Shown in pieces: positions 8,894-16,794 of a DNA stretch of 64,000 nt. The stretch is from the NCBI RefSeq assembly GCF_001889305.1, contig NZ_CP013074.1, positions 1,457,288-1,521,287 on the forward strand. Direction: 5' to 3'. Positions within the stretch are counted from its first letter, which is position 1; each line of letters begins with the position of its first letter. The notes beneath the pieces are model-generated. The model was not told where the DNA came from, did not search any database, and was given only the letters and a program-made list of their open reading frames with translations. A program made the translations under genes and the position numbers. The DNA comes from Dehalococcoides mccartyi. GTDB taxonomy: Bacteria > Chloroflexota > Dehalococcoidia > Dehalococcoidales > Dehalococcoidaceae.

Positions 8894-10540
8894 CTAAAGA
8901 GCAAACTCCAGCCGCCGTTCAGGCCACAGCCAACCCTCCCCCGTCTCCACCAGAAACACGGACGAGCCGCTAGGTTCATGACTTAATGGCTCGTTTAAAA
9001 TATGAATCTTAGATTCTTTCTTTGAAACTGCCACCTGAAAGATAGGCCTGAAGGGTGGCTTGGCTTTAACTGCTATTACCGAGCGATGCTCTTTCACATC
9101 CACATAGACCCCGTCCAGCATGGTAAGTAAAAGCTTTCTCTGCTCTGACAAGTTGGCCTTGGACCAGAGCGATGACAGGTTAAGAATAAGATTCCCGGCT
9201 TCTTGAGCCACGTCATAGTCAGGTACAACCAGTGATTCCAGACTGAGTTCCAAGAGTTTCTTCTGCCTTGAGTATTCTTCTTCCGGTATAAGGCCATCCA
9301 TAAATACCCTAGCCATACGATGGAGTTTGGTTATAGTCAGATCTCTTTCTTTCTTGACCCTATCTACTTCATCCTTGAGACTTATTATAGATAATACTTC
9401 CTCAAGCCATCTTGGTCCTAGCTCTATGGCCGAAACCAGTTCCCTTACCTGTTTATCTATAACTTGGCAGGCTATTGTACCGCCATGTCCCGGACATTCT
9501 TTGATGCTTCTTGAGGCTTTATGCTCTCTGTAATAGCTCTTGCCACTCTTATAGGTCTGGGCCCACATGGGCATTCCGCAATGTGAACATCTTACCAACC
9601 CTTTAAGCAAATATTCCCTGTCAGGTAATGTTTTGAGGGTTTCAGAGCGGCCGGAGTTTTTCCTCAAGGTTAGCTGGACCAAGTCAAAGAGTTCCTGACT
9701 GATTAAGGCCTCATGAGCACCGGGCATCAGTTTTCCCCGGTGGTTTATCTGCCCGGTATAGAAAGGGTTATGCAGGATACTTCTGACTGAGGAACTGGTG
9801 AAGAGTCTTGGTCCTGAAACCAGATTGCCATTGGCATCGGGCAGGTTCTTGGTATTCCTAGTACGGAAGCCCTGTTCATTTAACCAAGCGGCCAGTTGCG
9901 ATAGGGTAGTTGTACCGGCGGAATAACGCCTAAATAACCCTTCTGCAGCTTGCCCTTCTTTGGGATGGATATGGGTACCACTTTGGTGTTCCGGCTTACA
10001 GCGTTGTTTCTTTTCTCCCTTTTCATTTGTCTCCCAACAGGATTCATAACCAAAGGGGATACAGCCGTTGTGTTTGCCTTCATACGCTCTCTGGTCAAGT
10101 CCTTTCCTGACATGGGTACTCAAAGCTTCGCTGAAGTACTGGGCAAAAGCTCCCAGCATCTGAGTGAAAAGTATGCCATCCGGCTTGGAGTAATCCAGAT
10201 TTTCTACTATAGAAACCAGCCCTATTCCATGTTTACCCAGAAGCTTTAATGATTCAAGGGTAACTGTAAGATTCCTTGACCAGCGGTCAAGGGTATGGAC
10301 GACCACAACATCAAACTCATCTTTAGCCGCATCTTCTAAAAGCTTTCTGAAAACCGGGCGCTTGTGAATGCTGTCCACATGGGCAGATTTGCCTTCTTCC
10401 CGGTATATCCCAACTGACTGCCATCCCCGGTTTTTACAGAGTTCAGTAAAGAGTCTTTCCTGAGCATCTAATGAGTAACCTTCTACCTGAGAAACCGAAG
10501 ATACCCTAACATAGGCAACTGCTCTCTTGCACTCAGTCAT
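8894..10540 (-). CDS. Large serine recombinase, ssrA-integration type
   Basis: A 548-residue recombinase from the ATG at 10540, which follows a GAAGGGA site; an in-frame ATG at 10564 is possible. The catalytic N-domain has VAYVRVSSVSQ with the nucleophilic Ser, then HTLDRWSRN. The recombinase domain follows, then a zinc ribbon (CSHCGMPMW and a later CPGHGG) and a coiled-coil region. It is the only intact recombinase in the window. Its last 18 or so codons are encoded across and beyond the att core at 8936-8952, so the tail belongs to the neighbouring cassette end. It overlaps the small upstream gene by 8 bases. It probably mediates integration at the 3' end of ssrA (known for Dehalococcoides islands). 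Confidence 0.9.
   Translation of the reverse strand: MTECKRAVAYVRVSSVSQVEGYSLDAQERLFTELCKNRGWQSVGIYREEGKSAHVDSIHKRPVFRKLLEDAAKDEFDVVVVHTLDRWSRNLTVTLESLKLLGKHGIGLVSIVENLDYSKPDGILFTQMLGAFAQYFSEALSTHVRKGLDQRAYEGKHNGCIPFGYESCWETNEKGEKKQRCKPEHQSGTHIHPKEGQAAEGLFRRYSAGTTTLSQLAAWLNEQGFRTRNTKNLPDANGNLVSGPRLFTSSSVRSILHNPFYTGQINHRGKLMPGAHEALISQELFDLVQLTLRKNSGRSETLKTLPDREYLLKGLVRCSHCGMPMWAQTYKSGKSYYREHKASRSIKECPGHGGTIACQVIDKQVRELVSAIELGPRWLEEVLSIISLKDEVDRVKKERDLTITKLHRMARVFMDGLIPEEEYSRQKKLLELSLESLVVPDYDVAQEAGNLILNLSSLWSKANLSEQRKLLLTMLDGVYVDVKEHRSVIAVKAKPPFRPIFQVAVSKKESKIHILNEPLSHEPSGSSVFLVETGEGWLWPERRLEFAL
8936..8952 (+). other. att core (ssrA 3'-end-like) inside the recombinase gene
   Basis: CTCCCCCGTCTCCACCA, resembling the T-arm and acceptor end plus CCA of a tmRNA gene. 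The same core or a one- or two-base variant begins the 82-base repeats at 17845, 22482, 28970, 31803 and 35360. Here the right flank is recombinase coding sequence, not the hairpin found at the other sites, marking a different element end. About 30 bases to its left (CCAGCCG, GTTCAG, CAGCC) also recur left of other cores. Confidence 0.7.
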
Positions 10541-10712
10541 TTTGATAATCCCTTCGGGATGCAACTGATAAGGCCACTTCGGCTAAGGCATTTAGAAATT
10601 CTTTTATCATTAACTGGTCCACCTCACTTTTGTCAGAATTGGCGGACAGTGTATAGATACAGGGTATACCCGTCAACGAGTTTTTCGCCTGACCAGGTAG
10701 AGGCTCTAACAT
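10533..10712 (-). CDS. Small protein coupled to the recombinases
   Basis: A 59-residue protein of no recognised family. The ATG at 10710-10712 nearly touches the stop of the resolvase-like gene, and its own stop overlaps the recombinase start (ATGACTGA). Such stop-start coupling on both sides argues that it is real. The C-terminal half (KSEVDQLMIKEFLNALAEVA) is a likely amphipathic helix, and the end is basic. It may be an accessory or directionality protein for the recombinase; that role is inferred only from position. Confidence 0.6.
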   Translation of the reverse strand: MLEPLPGQAKNSLTGIPCIYTLSANSDKSEVDQLMIKEFLNALAEVALSVASRRDYQND

Positions 10713-10713
10713 C

Positions 10714-11331
10714 TCAAAAATCCCTGAAACCCTGATAATTAGAATCAAGGAGTCTCTTTAAGGTGGCATAACCAATTCCAAGAACCTTGGCAGCCTGCCG
10801 TCTTGAGATCTGGCCAGCTCTGAGACGCTCTAAAATGTCTCCATAAGCCTGATTGAAGCCCTGCCTTTGGGTTACCCTTGGCCGCCCTATCTGGCAGCCC
10901 ATTTTACGGGCATGGGCCAAACCAGACTTAAGCTTTCGATGATGGCGGTCCTTTTCAAGTGCTGCATAGGACAGGGTGAGCCGGTAGAGGGCTTCACCCG
11001 AAATAGAGGTTGTATCAAACCATGGTTCAGAATAAGACCGGAGTCCAATTCTTAAGACCTTCAATTTTCCCAGAGTTTTAGCCATATCCATAACCGAAGA
11101 GAAGACTTCATCAATTTGTGGAATAAGTACCAAATCAAACTTGCTAAGTGCGGCATCTGCCAAGAGTTCTTGCCAAGCGTTCCGTCGGGAGTTACCAGCA
11201 ATTGAAACATTATCCTGATACTGGTTGTAAATCTCCCAGCCCTGACCAAGAGCAAAATCCCACAAGTCTTGAAAAGAAGGAATCTGCCCTTGGTCTGACT
11301 TTAGCCTCCTCTGGTAGATGGCCACTTTCAT
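10714..11331 (-). CDS. Resolvase-like protein lacking the catalytic serine
   Basis: A 205-residue protein with the resolvase N-domain layout and a Hin-type HTH at the C-terminus (ISRRQAAKVLGIGYATLKRLL, about 175-197). Where active resolvases read YxRVSt with the nucleophilic Ser, this one reads YQRRLKSDQ, with Leu at the Ser position. The later DRxxR motif is also degraded (PQIDEVFSS). It is probably a DNA-binding partner rather than a strand-cutting enzyme. It shares a one-base overlap with the gene upstream and abuts the small gene downstream, so it belongs to the recombinase operon. Confidence 0.7.
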   Translation of the reverse strand: MKVAIYQRRLKSDQGQIPSFQDLWDFALGQGWEIYNQYQDNVSIAGNSRRNAWQELLADAALSKFDLVLIPQIDEVFSSVMDMAKTLGKLKVLRIGLRSYSEPWFDTTSISGEALYRLTLSYAALEKDRHHRKLKSGLAHARKMGCQIGRPRVTQRQGFNQAYGDILERLRAGQISRRQAAKVLGIGYATLKRLLDSNYQGFRDF

Positions 11332-11780
11332 TACTCGCCCTGCACCTGCCTGATTTGTGTCCTGAGTTTACGCTCTTCTCCATCTAGTCTGAGGGCTTCG
11401 CGAAGCTGGTTTATCAACCCATCAACCCTTCCGGCAATGTCCTGATATTCAGAGAGTGATTCCTCAAGCCTGTCTGAAATCTCGGTGCATTCCTGCTTCC
11501 CTACTCTAAGAATCGGTTCAATTTCGGTAGAATCAAGCACATACTTCGTCTTGCCACGAGAGATAGTCGTGGCTATACCCATGGCACTAAAGGCTTGCCC
11601 TATATTGGAGGGGCTTATCTTAAGCCCGAATTGACTGGCAGCTCTTTCCGCAACCTCGCTAGCGGTTGCCCGTTTGTTTCCTTCCTGAGACATAAGATAT
11701 GCAGTCTGGAATAGAGTCATGCAGTTCTTCATTCCAATCAGGGCTACTCCGCTTTCAAAACATTCTTTCATGCTGGTCAT
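11331..11780 (-). CDS. Winged-helix-like protein of the integration module
   Basis: A 149-residue protein of unknown family. Residues 35-90 look like a winged helix (ATASEVAERAASQFGLKIS, then NIGQAFSAMGIATTI and a basic RGKTKYVL wing). Residues 95-140 form a probable coiled coil. Its stop overlaps the next start (ATGA). An inverted repeat (11798-11815) 18 bases before its start suggests autoregulation. It may be the module's repressor or an excision control protein; that is inference. Confidence 0.6.
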   Translation of the reverse strand: MTSMKECFESGVALIGMKNCMTLFQTAYLMSQEGNKRATASEVAERAASQFGLKISPSNIGQAFSAMGIATTISRGKTKYVLDSTEIEPILRVGKQECTEISDRLEESLSEYQDIAGRVDGLINQLREALRLDGEERKLRTQIRQVQGE

Positions 11781-11797
11781 GCTTTAGCCTCTCTTTC

Positions 11798-11815
11798 TGT
11801 ATGTTTGTACATACA
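11798..11815 (-). promoter_or_regulatory. Palindromic operator candidate
   Basis: Perfect inverted repeat TGTATGT / ACATACA with a 4-base spacer, just upstream of the HTH gene at 11331-11780 and downstream of the Zn-ribbon-like gene. The gap here also breaks the otherwise overlapping gene chain, so a second promoter of the module may start at this point. Confidence 0.5.
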
Positions 11816-11835
11816 TATATTCCGCCACTTGTCTG

Positions 11836-12027
11836 TTACCCCTCCCTCATACCCTTAGCCTTCTCTTCAAGCACTTTATTGATATAAGTCTGGTCCGAGA
11901 TGAAAGCCCGGAAGTGCCGTCCGTCTTTCGGACAAATGAGCATGATGAAGGGTTTATTGGAAGTTCTACCTTTGGCCATCCTGATATTTAAATGGCTTGC
12001 GCAAATCGGGCAGGCTATCTCATTCAT
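11836..12027 (-). CDS. Small Zn-ribbon-like protein
   Basis: A 63-residue protein with two possible metal-binding pairs, ACPICASH near the start and ICPKDGRH in the middle, separated by a basic stretch. The family is unrecognised. It overlaps the ParB-like gene by 4 bases (ATGA), so it is translated in the same operon. It could be a DNA- or RNA-binding accessory of the element. Confidence 0.55.
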   Translation of the reverse strand: MNEIACPICASHLNIRMAKGRTSNKPFIMLICPKDGRHFRAFISDQTYINKVLEEKAKGMREG

Positions 12028-12659
12028 TCTGGCTGCCTCCTCTCTATATAGAATTTACAAAGCAGAAATATAGCAGTGCTTCGGGTATTGGGATTATCTT
12101 TAGGTGAGTTTTTAGCCACTGGCATAATTAAACTGACTGCTTCCTGAACTGTCTCAAGTTGGGGTCTGGTAAACTGAAGCTGCAAGTGGCTGAGTTTAGC
12201 TGTTTGAGCCTGTTCCCAAGCTTTTAAGTGATCAGCCAAACTCTCCTTGTTTATAGCAGCAAGCGTTTGAAGGCTGTTTGAGGTTTCAGGCAGCAGAGAT
12301 AAAATTTCACTTTCAGGCATAGCTGAGAGCAACTCTTTAAGGAGTATCCCTTTCAACGCCAGATCGTCCTGCCCTTTGATTCCATTTATGGCTTGAGTGA
12401 GAAGCATGGCTTCCATATCACCCAGTTCAACAATCACACAGGGAGCGCTCTCTTTATTCATTTCACTCAAGACTTTAAGGCGCTGGTTGCCGGACAGGAC
12501 CTCAAATCCATCCTCGCCACTCGGCCTGACTACTAGCGGCTCTACCAATCCATAACGGGAAAGACTGTTTTTTAGCAGATGTTTTACCCCTTCGTCCATC
12601 TGGTTTGGATTCCATGGGGCTTCACATAACTTGCTGATGGGTATTTCAATCACTTTCAT
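12024..12659 (-). CDS. ParB-like nuclease domain protein
   Basis: A 211-residue protein. The N-terminal ParB/Srx fold starts IPISKLCEAPWNPNQMD, with the box LVVRPSGEDGFEVLSGNQRL (about 43-62) matching the ParB GxRR-type nucleotide-binding motif, here GNQR. The C-terminal half is helical without a recognised HTH. It overlaps both neighbours by 4 bases. In mobile elements such proteins often accompany DNA-modifying enzymes, and here the upstream gene is Mom-like. It may mark or protect element DNA rather than partition it; no ParA is present. Confidence 0.75.
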   Translation of the reverse strand: MKVIEIPISKLCEAPWNPNQMDEGVKHLLKNSLSRYGLVEPLVVRPSGEDGFEVLSGNQRLKVLSEMNKESAPCVIVELGDMEAMLLTQAINGIKGQDDLALKGILLKELLSAMPESEILSLLPETSNSLQTLAAINKESLADHLKAWEQAQTAKLSHLQLQFTRPQLETVQEAVSLIMPVAKNSPKDNPNTRSTAIFLLCKFYIERRQPE

Positions 12660-13261
12660 ATTGCCTCTTTCTTAGGGTAGGCTTGAGGGAGTACCTTGAG
12701 TTTGCCTTGAAAATCAGTATCCAGAAAGTAGAAATAGCGGTGTTTCCGGCTCTGGGGTACTACCCTTACCTTTACCCCACAGGATTCAAAGTGTTTGACT
12801 GAATGGCTACCGTAGGTGTGGCTTAAACTCCGTGAGTGCCTAGGTTTGCCGTCCCCGATATCAAACATGGGCATGGCTTCAGATAATCCGGTATAGACCC
12901 AGCCGGTTGCCTGATAGATTGTGCCAATATGACCTTGAGCAGGGTCGGCATAGCTGACTAAAAATCTGATTGGGGTAAAGCGTTTCAAAGCCCGGAGAGC
13001 TATCCCTAAGACACGGGATTCTGAATTGGAGGGGAGTTCATCTGAAAGCCAAAGCCTTGAGAGTGTCAGACAGTCTGAGGGGTTTGCCCCCTCTACCATC
13101 CGGTAGACGTTGGCTGGTCCTGAACCAAAAGTAATCGCACCATAGAGCCTATCACCTAGAAAGACTCCAAAGGCAAGCTTGGTTCCACCGGGCATGGAGT
13201 GAAGATAGTGATATTTCTCAAGTATTGCCTTGGCTGCCCCAAAGGGTATGGGGTTAACCAT
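12656..13261 (-). CDS. Mom-like DNA modification protein (GNAT fold)
   Basis: A 201-residue protein resembling phage Mu Mom, which converts adenine to a carbamoylmethyl derivative and shields DNA from restriction (family knowledge). The supporting segments are AILEKYHYLHSMPGG, LAFGVFLGDRLYGAITFG, LTLSRLWL, SYADPAQGHIGTIYQATGW and a basic C-terminus. The frame is open to 13486, but that extension runs through the tRNA-like sequence, so the ATG at 13261 just after it is preferred. There is no clear ribosome site. It overlaps the ParB-like gene by 4 bases. The call rests on motif pattern only. Confidence 0.65.
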   Translation of the reverse strand: MVNPIPFGAAKAILEKYHYLHSMPGGTKLAFGVFLGDRLYGAITFGSGPANVYRMVEGANPSDCLTLSRLWLSDELPSNSESRVLGIALRALKRFTPIRFLVSYADPAQGHIGTIYQATGWVYTGLSEAMPMFDIGDGKPRHSRSLSHTYGSHSVKHFESCGVKVRVVPQSRKHRYFYFLDTDFQGKLKVLPQAYPKKEAI

Positions 13262-13268
13262 GATAGAT

Positions 13269-13344
13269 TGGAGCGCCGCCGTGGGAATCGGACCCCGACC
13301 TTCACTCTGGATGAGTGGAGTGCTTACCATTACACTAGCGGCGC
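13269..13344 (-). tRNA. tRNA-like sequence, possibly degenerate (TCC anticodon position)
   Basis: 76 bases with a perfect 7-bp acceptor stem (GCGCCGC/GCGGCGC), encoded CCA, TA at 8-9, a D arm with TAATGGTAAG and a T-loop-like TCCGATT. The anticodon arm would place TCC (Gly) at 34-36, but position 33 is A instead of T and the T stem has mismatches. It is not a textbook tRNA. It starts immediately at the stop codon of the primase gene and ends 8 bases before the mom-like start. Function as a tRNA is uncertain; it could be a processing signal or an att-like target. Confidence 0.5.
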
Positions 13345-15549
13345 TCATGACTGAACCTCCCGGTAGGCCGGGTCTTTTAAGACTTCCTGAAGCATCTTTC
13401 TTGCATATTCCTCGCGTTTTATATCCCCCTGACTGATACTTTCTTTTAAAACCCGTCTCCAAGCCGGAATAGCTGTCTTTCTCCATGAGTCTAAAACTTC
13501 GCAGGAAGTATCCGATTCGGACTCATCATCCAGCTCATTTTTGTCTATTTCTCTGATAAACAGGGTTTTATCCGTAACATCCGTAACATTACGATTGGCA
13601 TAGCTCTGAGGATTATCCGTAACATTTTGCTCTTTTGGACCATTTGTTACGGATGAATTTGGCTCACATTTTACGATTGGCTCAAAGCTATCTGTTACGG
13701 ATGTTACGGATAGAAGTCCATTTTTAGAAAGATAGCGGTTAAAAGCATCTTGAAAATCAGCGACTTGGTAGCCTTTGAAAGTTCGGTTGCCCTCTCTTAT
13801 AGTCTGGCTGTGAATGCCATAGGTTTTAAGTAGAGCAGCCAGTCTTCTGGCATTAAGAGATCTGCCATTCAGGTCTGACCATGGAGATTCATCTACCTTG
13901 AGGAGAGCCTCGATTAAGTCAGCAGAAGATATACACTCACTTTTGTCTTTAGTTATTTCCCGTATATCAGTTAGAAGTTGAATCCCAAGTGAATCGTCTT
14001 GCCTAACTTCTCCAGTCATTAAAGCAATGGCCGCAATGCGGGCTTTTTCAGGCCATGAATTGCCTGCTGTTTCTGCAATGATTAGGAGATGTTCCCAGCA
14101 GTCAGCCGCCCGGTCATCAAGTTCAGAGGGTATGATAAGTTCAATCTCACTTAAACCAATGGAGGTACACTGAACTAATCTCTCTTTCAATCTCTGGATT
14201 TCGGTTGTGATTTTTCGGGGATGGAATTTTGCAACTGTCTCATTAACATTCCGGCGTTTAAGCTGGATAGGGATGCTCCGGTCAGCAAGAGTGCCCGGTA
14301 GCTTACCAATGCCAGCAATTGCTTTGGGGCAGAAGGTGGATAGGTCTTTATAGGAGATGTCTGCTCCTTTACCCACGCAAACCGAAGATTTGCCACCCCT
14401 TCGGTATCCCGTATTTAATATGCCCCTCAGGGTTTCGGAATATTCCTTCTCACCTTTGAAGGCAGCATCGGATTCATCCAGAAGGAGGGTAGGGCATTCG
14501 GCATCTACCTTGCGGGCAAGTACGGCTGAGGTTACCCTGCCGGTAAACCATGGACGGGCAACCAGTACTTCCAATACCTCAAGAAGCCTAGTCTTGCCAC
14601 TTCTTTTCTCGGCAGAGTAAATATTCAAGTAGGGGGTAGTGAGGGCATTTTCTAAAGTATAGGTGTGGATAACCCATAGAGAAATAGCCTGAAGCTGATA
14701 GTCAGACAGGGCAACATAAGATCTAATAAAGCTAGCGATGTCATCAAGCAAAGCTGGAAGGTTTATTGCCTCAGATCGGGATAGGGAAGGTTTTACTTCA
14801 ATCAATTTTAGGAGGTCTTGGCTACTATGTCCTTGATTAAACCAGTCATGAATGTCTTCTTTTTCTTTCAAACCCGTCAGCTGGACTATCTGGACTGTCT
14901 TGGCAATCTTGGATAGGGAAGTGAATACCTGCTCGGCGTGACGCTTGCCCGGTTCATCATTATCCGGCAGGATGATCACATCCCGGTTAGTAAAGGCTGA
15001 GTTATATTCCTCTCTCCACTTTCCTGCCCCCATAGGAGAGCAGGTGGCAGTTAAACCCTGCTCAACCAGAGAATTAACTCCCTTTTCTCCTTCAGCTATA
15101 AAAACAACTTGGCCCTGAGGGGTAGCTGAGAGTTCGGGCAATCGATAGAGAACCGGGGTAATGCCTTTGAGGTTATAAATCCAGTCCCCCTTACCTTCCG
15201 GTCTTCTTTGAGTGAAAGACTTGGGCTTATAACGAACTACCTGATAGAGGAGTTTGCCGTCCTTATCTCTGTAATCGTATAGAGCATCTATACGACGTTT
15301 AGGATTGATTGGTTGGGATTCAGGTCTAAGCCCAAGTGCCTGACAGATCTGCTGATAGCTATGATTTCGATTCGAAAAGCATGCTAATAGGACTTTATCT
15401 CCGACATCTGTAATAGACAGGTGATTTTGAGGAGTAGAATGGCCCTCCACCGGGCATGATGCAACCCAGCGTCTTTCTCCAACTTTCTTGGCATCAGGTA
15501 GTCGGCCTAAGAGTTCATTTAAGTTATTCTGTATTGACCCTGTTTTCAT
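13345..15549 (-). CDS. TOPRIM primase-like / DUF3631 ATPase of the integration module
   Basis: A 734-residue protein. The N-terminus resembles a CHC2-type zinc region (CPVEGHSTPQNHL). A TOPRIM domain follows at about 140-230 (VVFIAEGEKGVNSL, then IILPDNDEPG). The centre has an ATPase with Walker A SAEKRSGKTRLLE and Walker B TLLLDESDA, in the context of a DUF3631-type domain. The C-terminus is variable and acidic. Such proteins are replication primase-helicases of mobile elements. It is the first gene of the minus-strand module, and its stop codon touches the tRNA-like sequence. Confidence 0.8.
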   Translation of the reverse strand: MKTGSIQNNLNELLGRLPDAKKVGERRWVASCPVEGHSTPQNHLSITDVGDKVLLACFSNRNHSYQQICQALGLRPESQPINPKRRIDALYDYRDKDGKLLYQVVRYKPKSFTQRRPEGKGDWIYNLKGITPVLYRLPELSATPQGQVVFIAEGEKGVNSLVEQGLTATCSPMGAGKWREEYNSAFTNRDVIILPDNDEPGKRHAEQVFTSLSKIAKTVQIVQLTGLKEKEDIHDWFNQGHSSQDLLKLIEVKPSLSRSEAINLPALLDDIASFIRSYVALSDYQLQAISLWVIHTYTLENALTTPYLNIYSAEKRSGKTRLLEVLEVLVARPWFTGRVTSAVLARKVDAECPTLLLDESDAAFKGEKEYSETLRGILNTGYRRGGKSSVCVGKGADISYKDLSTFCPKAIAGIGKLPGTLADRSIPIQLKRRNVNETVAKFHPRKITTEIQRLKERLVQCTSIGLSEIELIIPSELDDRAADCWEHLLIIAETAGNSWPEKARIAAIALMTGEVRQDDSLGIQLLTDIREITKDKSECISSADLIEALLKVDESPWSDLNGRSLNARRLAALLKTYGIHSQTIREGNRTFKGYQVADFQDAFNRYLSKNGLLSVTSVTDSFEPIVKCEPNSSVTNGPKEQNVTDNPQSYANRNVTDVTDKTLFIREIDKNELDDESESDTSCEVLDSWRKTAIPAWRRVLKESISQGDIKREEYARKMLQEVLKDPAYREVQS

Positions 15550-15653
15550 CTACGAATAATTCCTTATCTCAACCATTCGACGATGTCAGCCCGAGCGAAT
15601 TTTTATACAATAATTTAATTAGCACTCTCTGATCGTTTTTCTGACCAAATAGT

Positions 15654-15680
15654 AAGGCCCAGATTATTCATCTGGGCCTT
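15654..15680. terminator. Bidirectional hairpin between modules
   Basis: Inverted repeat AAGGCCCAGAT / ATCTGGGCCTT with a short TATTC-type loop. It lies between the primase gene start and the stop of the 15753-16643 gene, so it can end the transcript of the latter. The surrounding sequence is A/T-rich. Confidence 0.6.
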
Positions 15681-15752
15681 CGCCTATCTCTTTATTAACT
15701 TTCTAATTAAATTATACTGCTTCAGGGTATTGACAAGGGACACCCTTACAAA

Positions 15753-16643
15753 TTATTTTTCATACTTGTTTTTTATTCTCTGGTAGCTCTTTTTGACTGC
15801 CTCGGGAGTTTTTCTAATGCCTATTGTTTGCAACATTTCTGATATTTCTGTGTACTCAAATCCACAGAATCTCTTAGCATAATATTCAAGTCGCTTGGGA
15901 AGTTCAATTCCAAGGTTTTCCAGTTGTTGTTGACAGCTAATCTGAATTTCAACAATCTTCCAATTACTAAAGGTTTCATATGCCTTAGCAAAATGTTCGC
16001 TGATAAACCCGAATAATTGTCTTGAACACAATGTATACCAGTTATCAAGAATAATCTCAGCTCTATCTTTGGCAGGCTTTCCCTCTGTTTCAAATACGAG
16101 CTTAAAAGATGGTCCATTCACAGGGTCGGTAAATCCAGCCTTAATTTCTGATTGATTGCCAAATTGGCCTGCAGGAATAGCAGGTGAGATGAGTAAAAAT
16201 TCAGGCCAGTGGTACTCGGGTATATTTTTATATCTAAGTATGTTGCACCGAATCTGGCCGCATGCAATCTCAAGAGCGTTCTCCAAATCCTCTAGAATAT
16301 TGTCATATAGAGGTGTGGGGGCTACAAAGGAATAAACACTATCCGAAGTGTAGTGAACACCATCCTCAAACCACGCTTCCAACAGATTTCTCAGCCCGGC
16401 CAGGATATAAGACCTATTAGGTACATCAATTTTAAAAAATTGTTCGCACCCAACTAGCCATTTATTTTCGTAATCCATTATTCTTTGGATTTCTGGATCT
16501 AGCATAATCAATTCTAACGCATTTTTACCGTCAATTATAAGACCACCTGATAAGTAAATATTGCTGCTGGTGGGAATACCCATTTTTCTATACCAGTCGG
16601 CACTCCAATAAAATATGCCTAATATTAAAGCTAAGGGCAACAA
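15753..16643 (-). CDS. Uncharacterised protein with an HTH-like C-terminus
   Basis: A 296-residue protein of unknown family. The N-terminus is hydrophobic (LPLALILGIFYWSADW) and may be a membrane anchor or part of the fold. The C-terminal 45 residues (FCGFEYTEISEMLQTIG, then TPEAVKKSYQRIKNKY) resemble a sigma-region-4-like HTH. Base composition is more A/T-rich than that of the rdh genes. It is divergent from the MNT/HEPN pair and shares the operator-bearing spacer at 16644-16794. It could be a regulator or defence cargo; no function is assigned. Confidence 0.55.
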   Translation of the reverse strand: MLPLALILGIFYWSADWYRKMGIPTSSNIYLSGGLIIDGKNALELIMLDPEIQRIMDYENKWLVGCEQFFKIDVPNRSYILAGLRNLLEAWFEDGVHYTSDSVYSFVAPTPLYDNILEDLENALEIACGQIRCNILRYKNIPEYHWPEFLLISPAIPAGQFGNQSEIKAGFTDPVNGPSFKLVFETEGKPAKDRAEIILDNWYTLCSRQLFGFISEHFAKAYETFSNWKIVEIQISCQQQLENLGIELPKRLEYYAKRFCGFEYTEISEMLQTIGIRKTPEAVKKSYQRIKNKYEK

Positions 16644-16762
16644 TAAGTGACGAATACAATATCGGATATAGTGACAAAACCGTGTCTTGACAGCTTCAGC
16701 AAAACTTCATCCTACTGGGCAATCCCAAATCCTGAGGATTTCATTGATACAATGCTTGAATC

Positions 16763-16790
16763 TTGTAACCTTATAAGTTACAATTGTAAC
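16763..16790 (+). promoter_or_regulatory. TTGTAAC operator array before the MNT gene
   Basis: Three half-sites: TTGTAAC, GTTACAA and TTGTAAC. The first two form an inverted repeat, and the third ends only 4 bases before the ATG at 16795, where a ribosome site should be. Binding here would block transcription and perhaps initiation. The fused HTH of the MNT protein is the likely binder (autoregulation, inferred). Confidence 0.55.
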
Positions 16791-16794
16791 CAGT

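Noticed and set aside
12656..13486. A 276-residue version of the Mom-like protein
   Set aside because: Its first 75 codons run through the tRNA-like sequence and the end of the primase gene in another frame; the ATG at 13261 gives the family-like N-terminus.
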